64,000 nucleotides of DNA from Ovis canadensis (taxonomy: Eukaryota > Chordata > Mammalia > Artiodactyla > Bovidae): positions 207,513,501-207,577,500 of the forward strand of contig NC_091246.1 in assembly GCF_042477335.2 (NCBI RefSeq), written 5' to 3'. This document shows positions 1 to 10,461 of the stretch, in pieces. The position numbers were made by a program, and so were the translations under genes. Below the pieces are notes generated by a model that ran no database searches, was not told where the DNA came from, and worked only from the letters and a program-made list of their open reading frames with translations. Numbering within the stretch: the stretch's first letter is position 1; each line of letters starts with the position of its first letter.

Positions 1-2674
1 GGGGTCTGGAATGCAAAAGTAGGAAGTCAAGAAACACCTGGAGTAACAGGCAAATTTGGCCTTGGAATATGGAATGAAGCAGGGCAAAGACTAATAGAGT
101 TTTGCCAAGAAAACGCACTGGTCATAGCAAACACCCTCTTGCAACAACACAAGAAAAGACTACACATGGACATCACCAGATGGTCAACACCGAAATCAGA
201 TTGATTATATTCTTTGAAGCCAAAGATGGAGAAGCTTTATACAGTCAACAAAAACAAGACCAGGAGCTGACTGTGGCTCAGATCAACAACTGCTAAGTCA
301 CTTCTGTCATGTCCGACTCTGGGCGACCCCATAGAGGGCAACCAACCAGGCTCCTCCGTTCCTGGGATTCTCCAGGCAAGAATACTGGAGTGGGTTGCCA
401 TTTCCTTCTCCAATGCAAGGAAGTGAAAAGTGAAACTGAAATCGCTCAGTGGTGTTCGACTCTTAGCGACCTCATGGACTGCAGCCTACCAGGCTCCTCT
501 GTCCATGGGATTTTTCAGGCAAGAGTACTGGAGTGGGTTGCCATATTGCCAAATTCAGACTTAAATTGAAGAAAGTAGGGGAAACCACTAGACCATTCAG
601 GTATGACCTAAATCAAATCCCTTATCATTATACAGTGGAAGTAAGAAATAGATTTAAGGGACGAGATCTGATAGATAGAGTGCCTGATGAACCATGGACG
701 GAGGTTCGTGACATTGTACAGGAGACAGGGATCAAGATGATCCCCGTGGAAAAGAAATGCAAAGAAGCAAAATGGCTGTCTGAAGAGGACTTACAAATAG
801 CCGTGAAAAGAAGAGAAGCGACAAGCAAAGGAGAAAAGGAAAGATACAAGCATATGAATGCAGAGTTCCAAAGAAAAGCAAGAAGAGATAAGAAAGCTTT
901 CCTCAGTGATCAATGCAAAGAAATAGAGGAAAAGAACAGAATGGGAAAGACTAGAGATCTCTTCAAGAAAATTAGAGACACCAAGGGAACATTTCATGCA
1001 AAGATGGGCTCGATAAAGGACAGAAATGGTATGGACCTAACAGAAGCAGAAGATATTAAGAAGAGGTGGCAAGAATACACAGAAGAACTGTACAAAAAAG
1101 ATCTTCACGAACCAGATAATCACAATGGTGTGATCACTCATCTAGAGCCAGAATTCCTGAAATGTGAAGTCAAGTGGGCCTCAGAAAGCATCACTACGAA
1201 CAAAGCTAGTAGAGGTGATGGAATTCCAGTTGAGTTTTTCAAATCCTGAAAGATGATGCTGTGAAAGTGGTGCACTCAATATGCCAGCACATTTGGAAAA
1301 CTCAGCAATGGCCACAGGACTGGAAAAAGTCACTTTTCCTTCCAATCGCGAAGAAAAGCAATGCCAAAGAATGCTCAAACTACCGCACAATTGCACTCAT
1401 CTCACATGCTAGTAAAGTAATGCTCAAAATTCTCCAAGCCAGGTTTCAGCAATACGTGAACTGTGAACTTCCTGATGTTCAAGCTGGTTTTAGAAAAGGC
1501 AGAGTAACCAGAGATCACATTGCCAACATCTGCTGGATCATGGAAAAAGCAAGAGATTTCCAGAAAAACATCTATTTCTGCTTTGTTGACTATGCGAAAG
1601 CCTTTGACTGTGTGGATCACAAGACACTGTGGAAAATTCTGAAAGAGATGGGAATCCCAGACCACCTGACCTGCCTCTTGAGAAATCTGTATGCAAGTCA
1701 GGAAGCAGCAGTTAGAACTGGATATGCAACAACAGACTGGTTCCAAATAGGAAAAGGAGTACGTCAAGGCTGTATATTGTCACCCTGCTTATTTAACTTA
1801 GATGCAGAGTACATCATGAGAAAACCTGAGGTGGAAGAAGCACAAGCTGGAATCAAGATTGCCGGGAGAAATATCAATAACCTCAGATATGCAGATGACA
1901 CCACCCTTACGGCAGAAAGTGAAGAGAAACTAAAAAGCCTCTTGATGAAAGTGAAAGAGGAGAGTGAAAAAGTTGGCTTAAAGCTCAACATTCAGAAAAC
2001 GAAGGTCATGGCATCTGGTCCCATCACTTCATGGGAAATAGATGGGGAAACAGTGGAAACAGCGTCAGACTTTATTTTTCTGGGCTCCAAAATCACTGCA
2101 GATGGTGACTGCAGCCATGAAATTAAAAGATGCTTGCTCCTTGCAAGAAAAGTTATGAGCAACCTAGATAGCATATTCAAAAGCAGAGACATTACTTTGC
2201 CAACAAAGGTCCGTCTAGTCAAGGCTATGGTTTTTCCTATGGTCATGTATGGATGTGAGAGTTGGACTGTGAAAAAAGCGGAGCACTGAAGAATTTATGC
2301 TTTTTGCACTGTGGTGTTGGAGAAGACTCTTGAGAGTCCCTTGGACTGCAAGGAGATCCAACCAGTCCATTCTGAAGGAGATCAGCCCTGGGATTTCTTT
2401 GGAAGGACTGATGCTAAAGCTGAAACTCCAGTACTTTGGCCACCTCATGCGAAGAATTGACTCATTGGAAAAGACTCTGATGCTGGGAGGGATTGTGAGC
2501 AGGAGGAGAAGAGGACGACAGAGGATGAGATGGCTGGATGGCATCACTGACTCGATGGATGTGAGTCTGAGTGAACCCCGGGAGTTGGTGATGGACAGGG
2601 AGGTCTGGCGTGCTGCGGTTCATGGGGTCGCAAAGAGTCGGACATGACTGAGCAACTAAACTGAATTGAACTGA
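1..2674 (+). mobile_element. BovB (RTE) LINE copy A, missing its 5' end, degenerate ORF2
   Basis: The window opens inside the endonuclease region (sequence equivalent to GDWN-KVGSQ and the NQIDYI segment). The element then continues into reverse transcriptase and ends in the BovB 3' tail, ACTGAACTGAA-like, near 2674. A SINE interrupts it at about 288-545. The reverse transcriptase frame shows DYAKAFDCVDH (motif A), RQGCILSPCLF and YADDTTL (catalytic YADD) at about 1590-1910. The frame is broken by stops at 1247-1249 and 2287-2289, so this copy is not autonomous. It carries unusual subfamily residues (MRKPEVEEAQ, RTGYATTDW, LLLARKVMSNL) shared only with the inverted copy at 2807-4605. Confidence 0.93.
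288..545 (-). mobile_element. Bov-A2 (dimeric BovA SINE) inserted in BovB copy A
   Basis: Two BovA units follow each other (about 295-405 and 430-540). Each has the GTCCGACTC / CTCTTAGCGACC core and the CAGGCAAGA-TACTGGAGTGGG segment, joined by the AAGTGAAAAGTGAAA linker. BovB sequence resumes at ATTGCCAAATTCAGACTT, matching 7795 onward in another copy. The SINE core derives from the BovB 3' end, so this is a BovB-dependent element inserted into a relative of its own partner. Confidence 0.82.
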
Positions 2675-2806
2675 CTAGCTCCGGCTTAAGTCACTCCCTT
2701 TGGGCCCAAGCCACCTCGGGGTCTCTCCCACTTGGTGATCACTGTCTCCTGGCTCACCTTCCTCTGAAGCCCAGCCTCCCGGCAACCACAGGAACTGCAG
2801 TTAAGG
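2675..2806. other. Unidentified single-copy spacer between inverted BovB copies
   Basis: 132 bases of moderately GC-rich sequence with no repeat I recognise. Together with 4606-4856 it probably formed one continuous stretch before the BovB copy at 2807-4605 arrived. It separates the 3' tails of the two BovB copies. Confidence 0.5.
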
Positions 2807-4605
2807 TCAGTTCAGTCGCTCAGTTGTGTCCGACTTTTTGCGACCCCATGAATCACAGCATGCCAGGCCTCCCTGTCCATCACCAACTCCCAGAGTTCAC
2901 TCAGACTCACATCCATCGAGTGAGTGATACCATCCAGCCATCTCATCCTCTGTCGTCCTCTTCTCCTCCTGCCCACAATCCCTCCCAGCATCAGAGTCTT
3001 TTCCAATGAGTCAAATCTTCACATGAGGTGGCCAAAGTACTGGAGTTTCCGCTTTAGCATCATTCCTTCCAAAGAAATCCCAGGGCTGATCTCTTTCACA
3101 ATGGACTGGTTGGATCTCCTTGCAGTCCAAGGGACTCTCAAGAGTCTTCTCCAGCACCACAGTTGAAAAGCATCAATTCTTTGGTTCTCAGCCTTCTTCA
3201 CAGTCCAACTCTCACATCCATACATGACCACTGGAAAAACCATAGCCTTGACTAGATGGACCTTAGTCGGCAAAGTAATGTCTCTGCTTTTGAATATGCT
3301 ATCTAGGTTGCTCATAACTTTTCTTGCAAGGAGTAAGCGTCTTTTAATTTCATGGCTGTAGTCACCATCTGCAGTGATTTTGGAGCCCCCCAAAATAAAG
3401 TATGACACTGTTTCCACTGTTTCCTCATCTATTTCCCATGAAGTGATGGGACCAGATGCCATGATCTTCGTTTTCTGAATGTTGAGCTTTAGGCCAACTT
3501 TTTCACTCTCCTCTTTCACTTTCATCAAGAGGCTCTTTAGTTCCTCTTCACTTTCTGCCATAAGGGTGGTGTCATCTGCATATCTGAGGTTATTGATATT
3601 TCTCCCGGCAATCTTGATTCCAGCTTGTGCTTCTTCCACCTCAGGTTTTCTCATGATGTACTCTGCATCTAAGTTAAATAAGCAGGGTGACAATATACAG
3701 CCTTGACGTACTCCTTTTCCTATTTGGAACCAGTCTGTTGTTGCATATCCAGTTCTAACTGCTGCTTCCTGACTTGCATACAGATTTCTCAAGAGGCAGG
3801 TCAGGTGGTCTGGGATTCCCATCTCTTTCAGAATTTTCCACAGTGTCTTGTGATCCACACAGTCAAAGGCTTTCGCATAGTCAACAAAGCAGAAATAGAT
3901 GTTTTTCTGGAAATCTCTTGCTTTTTCCATGATCCAGCAGATGTTGGCAATGTGATCTCTGGTTACTCTGCCTTTTCTAAAACCAGCTTGAACATCAGGA
4001 AGTTCACAGTTCACGTATTGCTGAAACCTGGCTTGGAGAATTTTGAGCATTACTTTACTAGCATGTGAGATGAGTGCAATTGTGCGGTAGTTTGAGCATT
4101 CTTTGGCATTGCCTTTCTTTGGGATTGGAAGGAAACGTGACCTTTTCCAGTCCTATGGCCATTGCTGAGTTTTCCAAATGTGCTGGCATATTGAGTGCAC
4201 CACTTTCACAGCATCATCTTTCAGGATTTGAAAAACTCAACTGGAATTCCATCACCTCTACTAGCTTTGTTCGTAGTGATGCTTTCTGAGGCCCACTTGA
4301 CTTCACATTTCAGGAATTCTGGCTCTAGATGAGTGATCACACCATTGTGATTATCTGGTTCGTGAAGATCTTTTTTGTACAGTTCTTCTGTGTATTCTTG
4401 CCACCTCTTCTTAATATCTTCTGCTTCTGTTAGGTCCATACCATTTCTGTCCTTTATCGAGCCCATCTTTGCATGAAATGTTCCCTTGGTGTCTCTAATT
4501 TTCTTGAAGAGATCTCTAGTCTTTCCCATTCTGTTCTTTTCCTCTATTTCTTTGCATTGATTGCTGAAGAAGGCTTTCTTATCTCTTCTTGCTATTCTCT
4601 GGAAC
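2807..4605 (-). mobile_element. BovB LINE copy B, 5' truncated, inverted relative to copy A
   Basis: The BovB 3' tail is at 2807 (TCAGTTCAGTCGCTCAG) and the element runs leftward-to-rightward in reverse. On the minus strand the frame at 3019-4050 encodes reverse transcriptase with DYAKAFDCVDH, RQGCILSPCLF and YADDTTLM. A further frame at 4221-4607 encodes the linker region. The copy breaks off at about 4605, equivalent to position 865 of copy A. Its reverse transcriptase is almost identical to copy A, including residues not seen in the other BovB copies here. I found no clear target duplication at its ends. Confidence 0.92.
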
Positions 4606-4856
4606 ATGGGAACTTCAAGCTGCAGTCAGTAAGGAACCTCACGGCAGAATCCGCAGAGGACGAGGCCAGGCGTGCTCTCTTCCTGATCCAGGAGCGCTTA
4701 GAGGTCCACACGTGCCCCCGCTTGCCTGCCACGGCCAGTAACGACACCTCCACTGGCCCTGGAATTGGCCCTGAAACCCTTCATCAGCCGAGGTATCCAG
4801 GATGAAGACTCGGCCCTCCTCCAGTGCGACACTCAACCTGCGGCTTAGACCTGATC
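4606..4856. other. Unidentified GC-rich, coding-like stretch
   Basis: An isolated GC-rich patch that matches none of the repeats I know. On the plus strand one frame stays open to a stop at about 4803 (contains RNLTAESAEDEARRALFLIQ), and another frame downstream reads LELALKPFISRGIQDEDSA to a stop at about 4846. Two frames that would join by one shift suggest a decayed processed pseudogene or fossil exon, interrupted on its left by BovB copy B. I do not recognise the parent protein. Confidence 0.3.
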
Positions 4857-4874
4857 AGTGAATTTTCTATATCT

Positions 4875-5005
4875 CAGCACAACCATAAGTAGATAAATAA
4901 ATAACGTTTCTTTTTTAAAAAAGATATAAAAAGATATACAGGTGAATTGTCTATATCTTTTTTAAAAAAGAAACTGTATTTGTTTATTTACTTATGGTTG
5001 TGCTG
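4875..5005. repeat. 54-bp inverted repeat (hairpin) at a SINE tail
   Basis: Arms 4875-4928 and 4952-5005 are reverse complements apart from about half a dozen mismatches, separated by 23 bases. The right arm is the A/T-rich tail of the CHR SINE that follows. The left arm is an inverted copy of that tail. Confidence 0.85.
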
Positions 5006-5314
5006 GGTCTTCATTGCCGCACATGGTTTTCTCTAGCTGCTAGGAGCAAGGGCTACTTTTCCTTGCATTGCACACCCTTCTCATTTTGGTGGTTTCTCTT
5101 GTGGAACACAGGCCCTGGGGCTGGTGGGTTTCAGTAGCTGCAGTGCCTGGGCTCAATAGCTGCAGTTCTGCAACTCTAGAACACAGGCTCAGTGGTCCTG
5201 GTGCACCTGCTTGGTTGCTCTGTGGTATGTGGGATTTTCCCAGATCAGGGATTCAACCCATGTCTCTTGCATTAGCCAGTGGATCCTTTACCACTGAGCT
5301 ACCAGGGAAATCCC
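4952..5314 (-). mobile_element. CHR-type tRNA-Glu SINE
   Basis: In reverse orientation the element starts at about 5314 with a tRNA-like head (GGTAGCTCAGTGGTAAAGG-type, B-box-like region near 5250). It runs through the TAGTTGC/GGGCT-type CHR body and ends in a TTATTTA tail. It is flanked by GTGAATTGTCTATATCT (about 4942-4958) and GTGAGTTGTCTATATCT (about 5315-5331), a convincing target duplication. A third copy of that target occurs at about 4857-4873. Confidence 0.75.
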
Positions 5315-5702
5315 AGTGAGTTGTCTATATCTGTATAGTGAACCAACATACCTAATAAAGTATACAAGTTTAAAGATAAAAAAGCTTTGTGGCCAAAGCA
5401 GATATTTCCTATTTGAGAGAAGAAAGAAATCACAGATTATTTGGATCAGTGGTCCAAAAAGTCAAACGTACAAAATAATAGCCATGCTACCACTTCTCTG
5501 TGGCTAAAAATCCTGGGGCCTCTGATGAAGCCAAACCAAGGTTGGTAGTCATTTGCTATTGTGACTTTTCCTAGTAGACAATTCAACTTTTCTCACTCAG
5601 TTAAGAACATTAACATTTGCCACATTTTGAAGCTATTTTAATAATGCATTCATATGACCATTTTCCCAGGCATTTTACCCTCTGGGTAGGTAAGAACACA
5701 CA

Positions 5703-5822
5703 GAAAGGGACTTTGGGGTCAGACTGACACAAGGGCACATGCTGGTTCCACCATTCAAAGCTATGTGGGTCTAAGCAAGTCACTTAACCTTGGTTAAGCA
5801 TCAGTTTCCTTGTTAGAGAAAA
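5703..5822 (+). mobile_element. MIR SINE
   Basis: Diagnostic MIR core and 3' features: GGGGTCAGACTGA, a CTGGTTCCACCATT stretch, GTCACTTAACCTTGG and CATCAGTTTCCTTGTTAG. The element is ancient and diverged. Confidence 0.8.
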
Positions 5823-5827
5823 GCATA

Positions 5828-6540
5828 TCATTAACACAGCAGTGGTGGCTGCTTGGCATTGGAGTGGCGGCTGTGTGGCACTTGAGCAACTGTGAGGAGA
5901 TACCCCACGTCCAAGGGCAGAGAAACCCCAGCAAGATGGTAGGTGCTGGAGCAGTGGCTGTGTGGTTCTGGAGCAACTCTGAGGAGATATCCCACATCCA
6001 AGGGCAAAGGAGAAGCCCCAGCAAGATGGTAGGAGGGGTGAAATCACATTTAGAATCAAACTCCATACCTCCCAGAGATGCTCAGAGGGCTCAAACATAC
6101 CTTGGGCGCACCAGGACCCAGACATCCCACAAAGATTGAGCCAGAACTGTGGAGTGTCTCCTGTGGAGGTACAGGTCAGCAGTGGACTGCTGCAGGGACA
6201 GGGGCTCTGGGTGCAGCAGACCTGTGTGTGGCATAAGCCCTCTTGGAGGAGGTCACCACTGACCCACCATAGAGCCACCAGAACTTACAAAAGACTGGGG
6301 AAACAGACTCTTGGAGGGCACAAACAGAACCTTGAGGCACCAGGACCCAGAAGAAATAAGAGTGACCCCACAAGAGACTGACCTAGACTTGCCCGTGAGT
6401 GCCCACGGTGGAGGCATGGGTTGGCGATGGCCTGCTGCAGAGTTGGGGGGCACTGCATGTAGCAGTGTGTCATGGGACATTTTGAAGGACATTATCTTCA
6501 TTACCTCCACTGTAGTTTGGCCTCAGGTCAAATAATAGGG
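5828..6540 (+). mobile_element. LINE-1-like 5'UTR sequence heading a BovB element
   Basis: This stretch lies immediately upstream of the BovB 5' region. It corresponds in order to the LINE-1 5'UTR at 49160-49830: GATACCCCACGTCCAAGG, AGCAAGATGGTAGG, the CCTCTTGGAGG-GTCACCA block, and GTGACCCCACAAGAGACTGA. It begins with two tandem units of about 85-90 bp (about 5857-5941 and 5942-6031), reminiscent of monomeric LINE promoters, and repeats a CACCAGGACCCAGA module at about 6110 and 6339. It may be the original BovB 5'UTR or an older LINE-1 piece into which BovB inserted. Confidence 0.55.
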
Positions 6541-9500
6541 AGGGAACACAGCCCTGCCCTTCAACAGAAAATTGGATTAAAGATTTACTGAACATGGCCC
6601 TACCCATGAGAACAAGACCCAGTTTCCCTCTCAGTCACTCTCTTCATCAGGAAGCTTCCATAAGCCTCTTATCCTTCTTCATCAGAGGGCAGACAGACTG
6701 AAATCACAATCACAGAAAACTAACCAATCTAATCACATGGACCATAGCCTTGTTTAATTCAATGAAACCATGAGCCATTCTGTGTAGGGCTACTGGAGAC
6801 GGTTGGGTCATGGTGGAGAGTTCTGACAAAACGTGGTCCACTGAAGAAGGGAATGACAAACCACTTCAGTATTCTTGCCTTGAGAACCCCATGAACAGTA
6901 TGAGAAGGCAAAAAGACAGGATACTAAAAGATGAACTCCCCAGGTTGGCAGGTGCCCAACATGTTACTGGAGATCAGTGGAGAAATAACTCCAGAAAGAA
7001 TGAAAAGACAGAGCCAAAACAAAAACAACACCCAGTTGTGGATGTGACTGGTGGTGGAAGTAAAGTCCAACGCTGTAAAAAGCAATATTGCATAGGAACC
7101 TGGAATGTTAGGTCCATGAATCAAGGCAAATTGGAAGCAGTCAAACAGGAGATGTCAAGAGTCAACACTGGCATTTTAGGAATCAGCACACTAAAATGGA
7201 TTGGAATAGGTGAATTTAGCTCAGATGACCATTATATCTACTACTGTGGGCAAGAATCCCTTAGAAGAAATGGAGTAGCCATCATAGTCAACAAGAGTCC
7301 AAAATGCAGTACTTGATGCAATCTCAAAAATAACAAAATGATCTCTGTTTGTTTCCAAGGCAAACCATTCAATATCACAGTAATCCAACTCTATGCCCTG
7401 ACCAGTAATGCTGAAGAAGCTGAAGTTGAACAGTTCTATGAAGACCTACAAGATATTCTAGAACTAATACCCAAAAAAGATGTCCTTTTCATTATAGGAG
7501 ACTGGAACGAAAAAGTAGGAAGTCAAGCGCTACCTGGAATAACAGGCAAATTTGGCCTTGGAGAACAGAATGAAGCAGGGCAAAGGCTAACAAAGTTTTG
7601 CCAAGAGAACGAACTTGTCATAGCAAACACTCTATTCCAACAACACAAGAGAGGACTCTACACATGGACATCACCAGATGGTCAAAATCGAAATCAGATT
7701 GATTATATTCTTTGCAGCCAAAGATGGAGAAGCTCTATACAGTCAGCAAAAACAGGACTGGGAGCTGACTGTGGCTCTGATCATGAATTCCTTATTGCCA
7801 AATTCAGACTTAAATTGAAGAAAGTAGGGAAAACCACTAGACCATTCAGGTATGACCTAAATCAAATCCCTTATCATTATACAGTGGAAGTAAGAAATAG
7901 ATTTAAGGGACTAGATCTGATAGATAGAGTGCCTGATGAACTATGGACGGAGGTTCGTGACATTGTACAAGAGACAGGGATCAAGATGATCCCCATGGAA
8001 AAGAAATGCAAAAAAGCAAAATGGCTGTCTGGGGAAGCCTTACAAACAGCTGTGAAAAGAAGAGAAGCAAAAAGCAAAGGAGAAAAGGAAAGCTATATCC
8101 ATTTGAATGCAGAGTTCCAAAGAATATCAAGGGGAGATAAGAATGCCTTCCTCAGTAATCAATGCAAAGAAATAGAAGAAAACAATAGAATGGGAAAGAC
8201 TAGAGATCTCTTCAAGAAAATCAGAGATACCAAGGGAACTTTTCATGCAAAGATGGGTACAATAAAAAACAGAAATGGTACAGACCTAACAGAAGCAGAA
8301 GATATTAAGAAGAGGTGGCAAGAATACACAGAATAACTATACAAAAGATCTTCATGACCCAGATAATCACAGTGGTGTGATCACTCACCTAGAGCCAGAC
8401 ATCCTGGAATGCAAAGTCAAGTGGGCCTTAGGAAGCATCACTACGAACAAAGCTAGTAGAGGTGATGGAATTCCAGTTGAGTTTTTCAAATCCTGAAAGA
8501 TGATGCTGTGAAAGTGGTGCACTCAATATGCCAGCACATTTGGAAAACTCAGCAGTGGCCACAGGACTGGAAAAGGTCAGTTTTCTTTCCAATCCCAAAG
8601 AAAGGCAATGCCAAAGAATGCTCAAACTATTAGACAATTGCACTCATCTTACACGCTAGTAAAGTAATGCTCAAAATTCTCCCAGTCAGGCTTCAACAGT
8701 ACATGAACCGTGAATTTCCAGCTGTTCAAGCTAGATTTTAAAAAGGCAGAGTAACCAGAGATCACATTGCCAACATCCGCTGGATCATCGAAAAAGCAAG
8801 AGAGTTTCAGAAAAACACCTACTTCTGCTTTATTGACTATGCCAAAGCCTTTGACTGTGTGGATCACACCAAACTGTGGAAAATTCTGAAAGAGATGGGA
8901 ATACCAGGTCACCTGACCTGCCTCTTGAGAAAGCTGTATGCAGGTCAGGAAGCAGCAGTTAGAACTGGACACGGAACAACAGACCGGTTCCAAATAGGAA
9001 AAGGAGTGCATCAAGGATGTATATTGTCACCCTGCTTGTTTAACTTATATGCAGAGTACATCATGAGAAACGCTGGGCTGGATGAAGCATAAGTTGGAAT
9101 GAAGATTGCCAGGAGAAACATCAGTAACCTCAGATATGCAGATGACACCACCCTTATGGCCGAAAGCAAAGAACTAAAGAGCCTCTTGATGAAAGTGAAA
9201 GGGGAGAGTGAAAAAGTTGGCTTAAAATGCAACGTTCAGAAAACTAAGATCACGGCATCCGGTCCCATCACTTAATGGCAAATAGATGGGAAAACAGTAG
9301 AAAAAGTGACAGACTTTATTTTGGGGGGCTCCAAAATCACTGCAGATTGTGACTGCAGCCATGAAATTAAAAGATGCTTACTCCTTGGAAGAAAACTTAT
9401 GACCAACCTAGACAGCACATTAAAAAGTAGAGACATTACCTTGCCACCAAAGGTCCATCTCGTCAAAGCTATGGTTTTTCCAGTAGTCATGTATGGATGT

Positions 9501-9911
9501 GAGAGTTGGACTGTGAAGAAAGCTGAGCGCCAAAGAATTGATGCTTTTGAACTGTGGTGTTGGAGAAGACTCTTGAGAGTCCCTTAGACAGCAAGGAGAG
9601 CCAAACAGTCCATCCTAAAGAAAATCACTCCTAAATATTCACTGGAAGGACTGATGCTGAAGCTGAAACTCCAATATTTTGGCCTCCTGATGCAAAGAGC
9701 TAACTCAGTTGAAAAGACCCTGATGCTGGGAAAGCTGATGGTGGGAGAAGAAGGGGATGACAGAGGATGAGATGGTTGGATGGCATTACCAATTCAATGG
9801 ACATGAGCTTGAGTAGACTCTCAGAGTTGGTGATGGACAGGGAGGCCTGGTATGCTGTAGTCCATGGGGTCACAAAGAGTTGGACATGACTGAGCAAACA
9901 AACTGAACTGA
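6541..9911 (+). mobile_element. Near full-length BovB LINE copy C, inactivated
   Basis: A 5'UTR-like segment (6556-6790) precedes the ORF. The ORF is first open at 6810-7316 (APE-type endonuclease start, GTWNVRSMNQGKLEAVKQEM) and then at 7338-8336 (FIIGDWNEKVGSQ, TWTSPDGQNRNQIDYILCSQ, ADCGSDHEF). Reverse transcriptase follows in broken frames (DYAKAFDCVDH near 8835, CILSPCLF near 9020, YADDTTLM near 9137). In-frame stops occur at 7314-7316 and 8334-8336. The endonuclease motif normally GISELKW reads GISTLKW here, so the catalytic glutamate is lost as well. The 3' end is the BovB tail near 9911. Confidence 0.93.
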
Positions 9912-10120
9912 AAATTTGTTCAACTTGGAGACTGCTGCAAAATACCCAACCCAATGCCTGCCACACAACGCATTCAATAAATAGTAGATCTTTTGGTATT
10001 TACTGGAGAATCAGGGACCATTTGACTTAAATACTCTTGTAAGTTGTCCCTTCCCAGCTGTGATGCCATGTCAAACACAAACTGAACACAAAGCAGCTAG
10101 AGAGGAGGGTTTTGTTTGTT

Positions 10121-10461
10121 TTTTTCCAGCTGTCTTATTGCCCTGCCTTTCTTTCATACAAGTACTCTTTCTTTCTGCCCTGTCTCAGTTCAAAAGGCAT
10201 CTTATCAGTGAGGCATTCTCTGACCACCTTACAAAGATGCAAACTGCCCTAGACAACCACATCCTCCTCATTCTGCTTTTATTTTTATGTCACACTTCAT
10301 CTGACAGTTGTGTTGGGTCTTAGTTGTGGCATGTGGCATCTAGTTCTCTGCTCAAGGATCACACACAGACTCCTGCACTGGGAATGTGGAGTCTTAGCCA
10401 CTGGACCACCGGCTAGTCCCTTGACCATTTTTTCTATTCACTTATCTATTTGTAGACTATT
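10121..10461 (+). mobile_element. L2 LINE, left part, interrupted by a CHR SINE
   Basis: The GAGGCATTCTCTGACCACC and CTCATTCTGCTTTTATTTTTAT blocks are typical of the L2 3' region. The L2 resumes after the SINE (10422-10461, TATTCACTTATCTATTTGTAG) and again after the BovB insertion (11077-11178). Confidence 0.65.
10307..10421 (-). mobile_element. CHR-type SINE fragment inside L2
   Basis: GTGTTGGGTCTTAGTTGTGG at the left end and a tRNA-like head in reverse at the right (AGCCACTGGACCACC, TAGTCCCT). Body shortened to about 115 bp. Confidence 0.7.

Noticed and set aside
1402..2547. Long minus-strand open frames opposite BovB copy A (121, 75, 84 and 110 codons)
   Set aside because: They are mirror frames of the BovB reverse transcriptase and reappear wherever BovB occurs, with no independent protein features.
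5784..6278. 164-codon minus-strand frame with internal repeats
   Set aside because: The apparent repeats come from tandem units of the LINE 5'UTR; not a gene.
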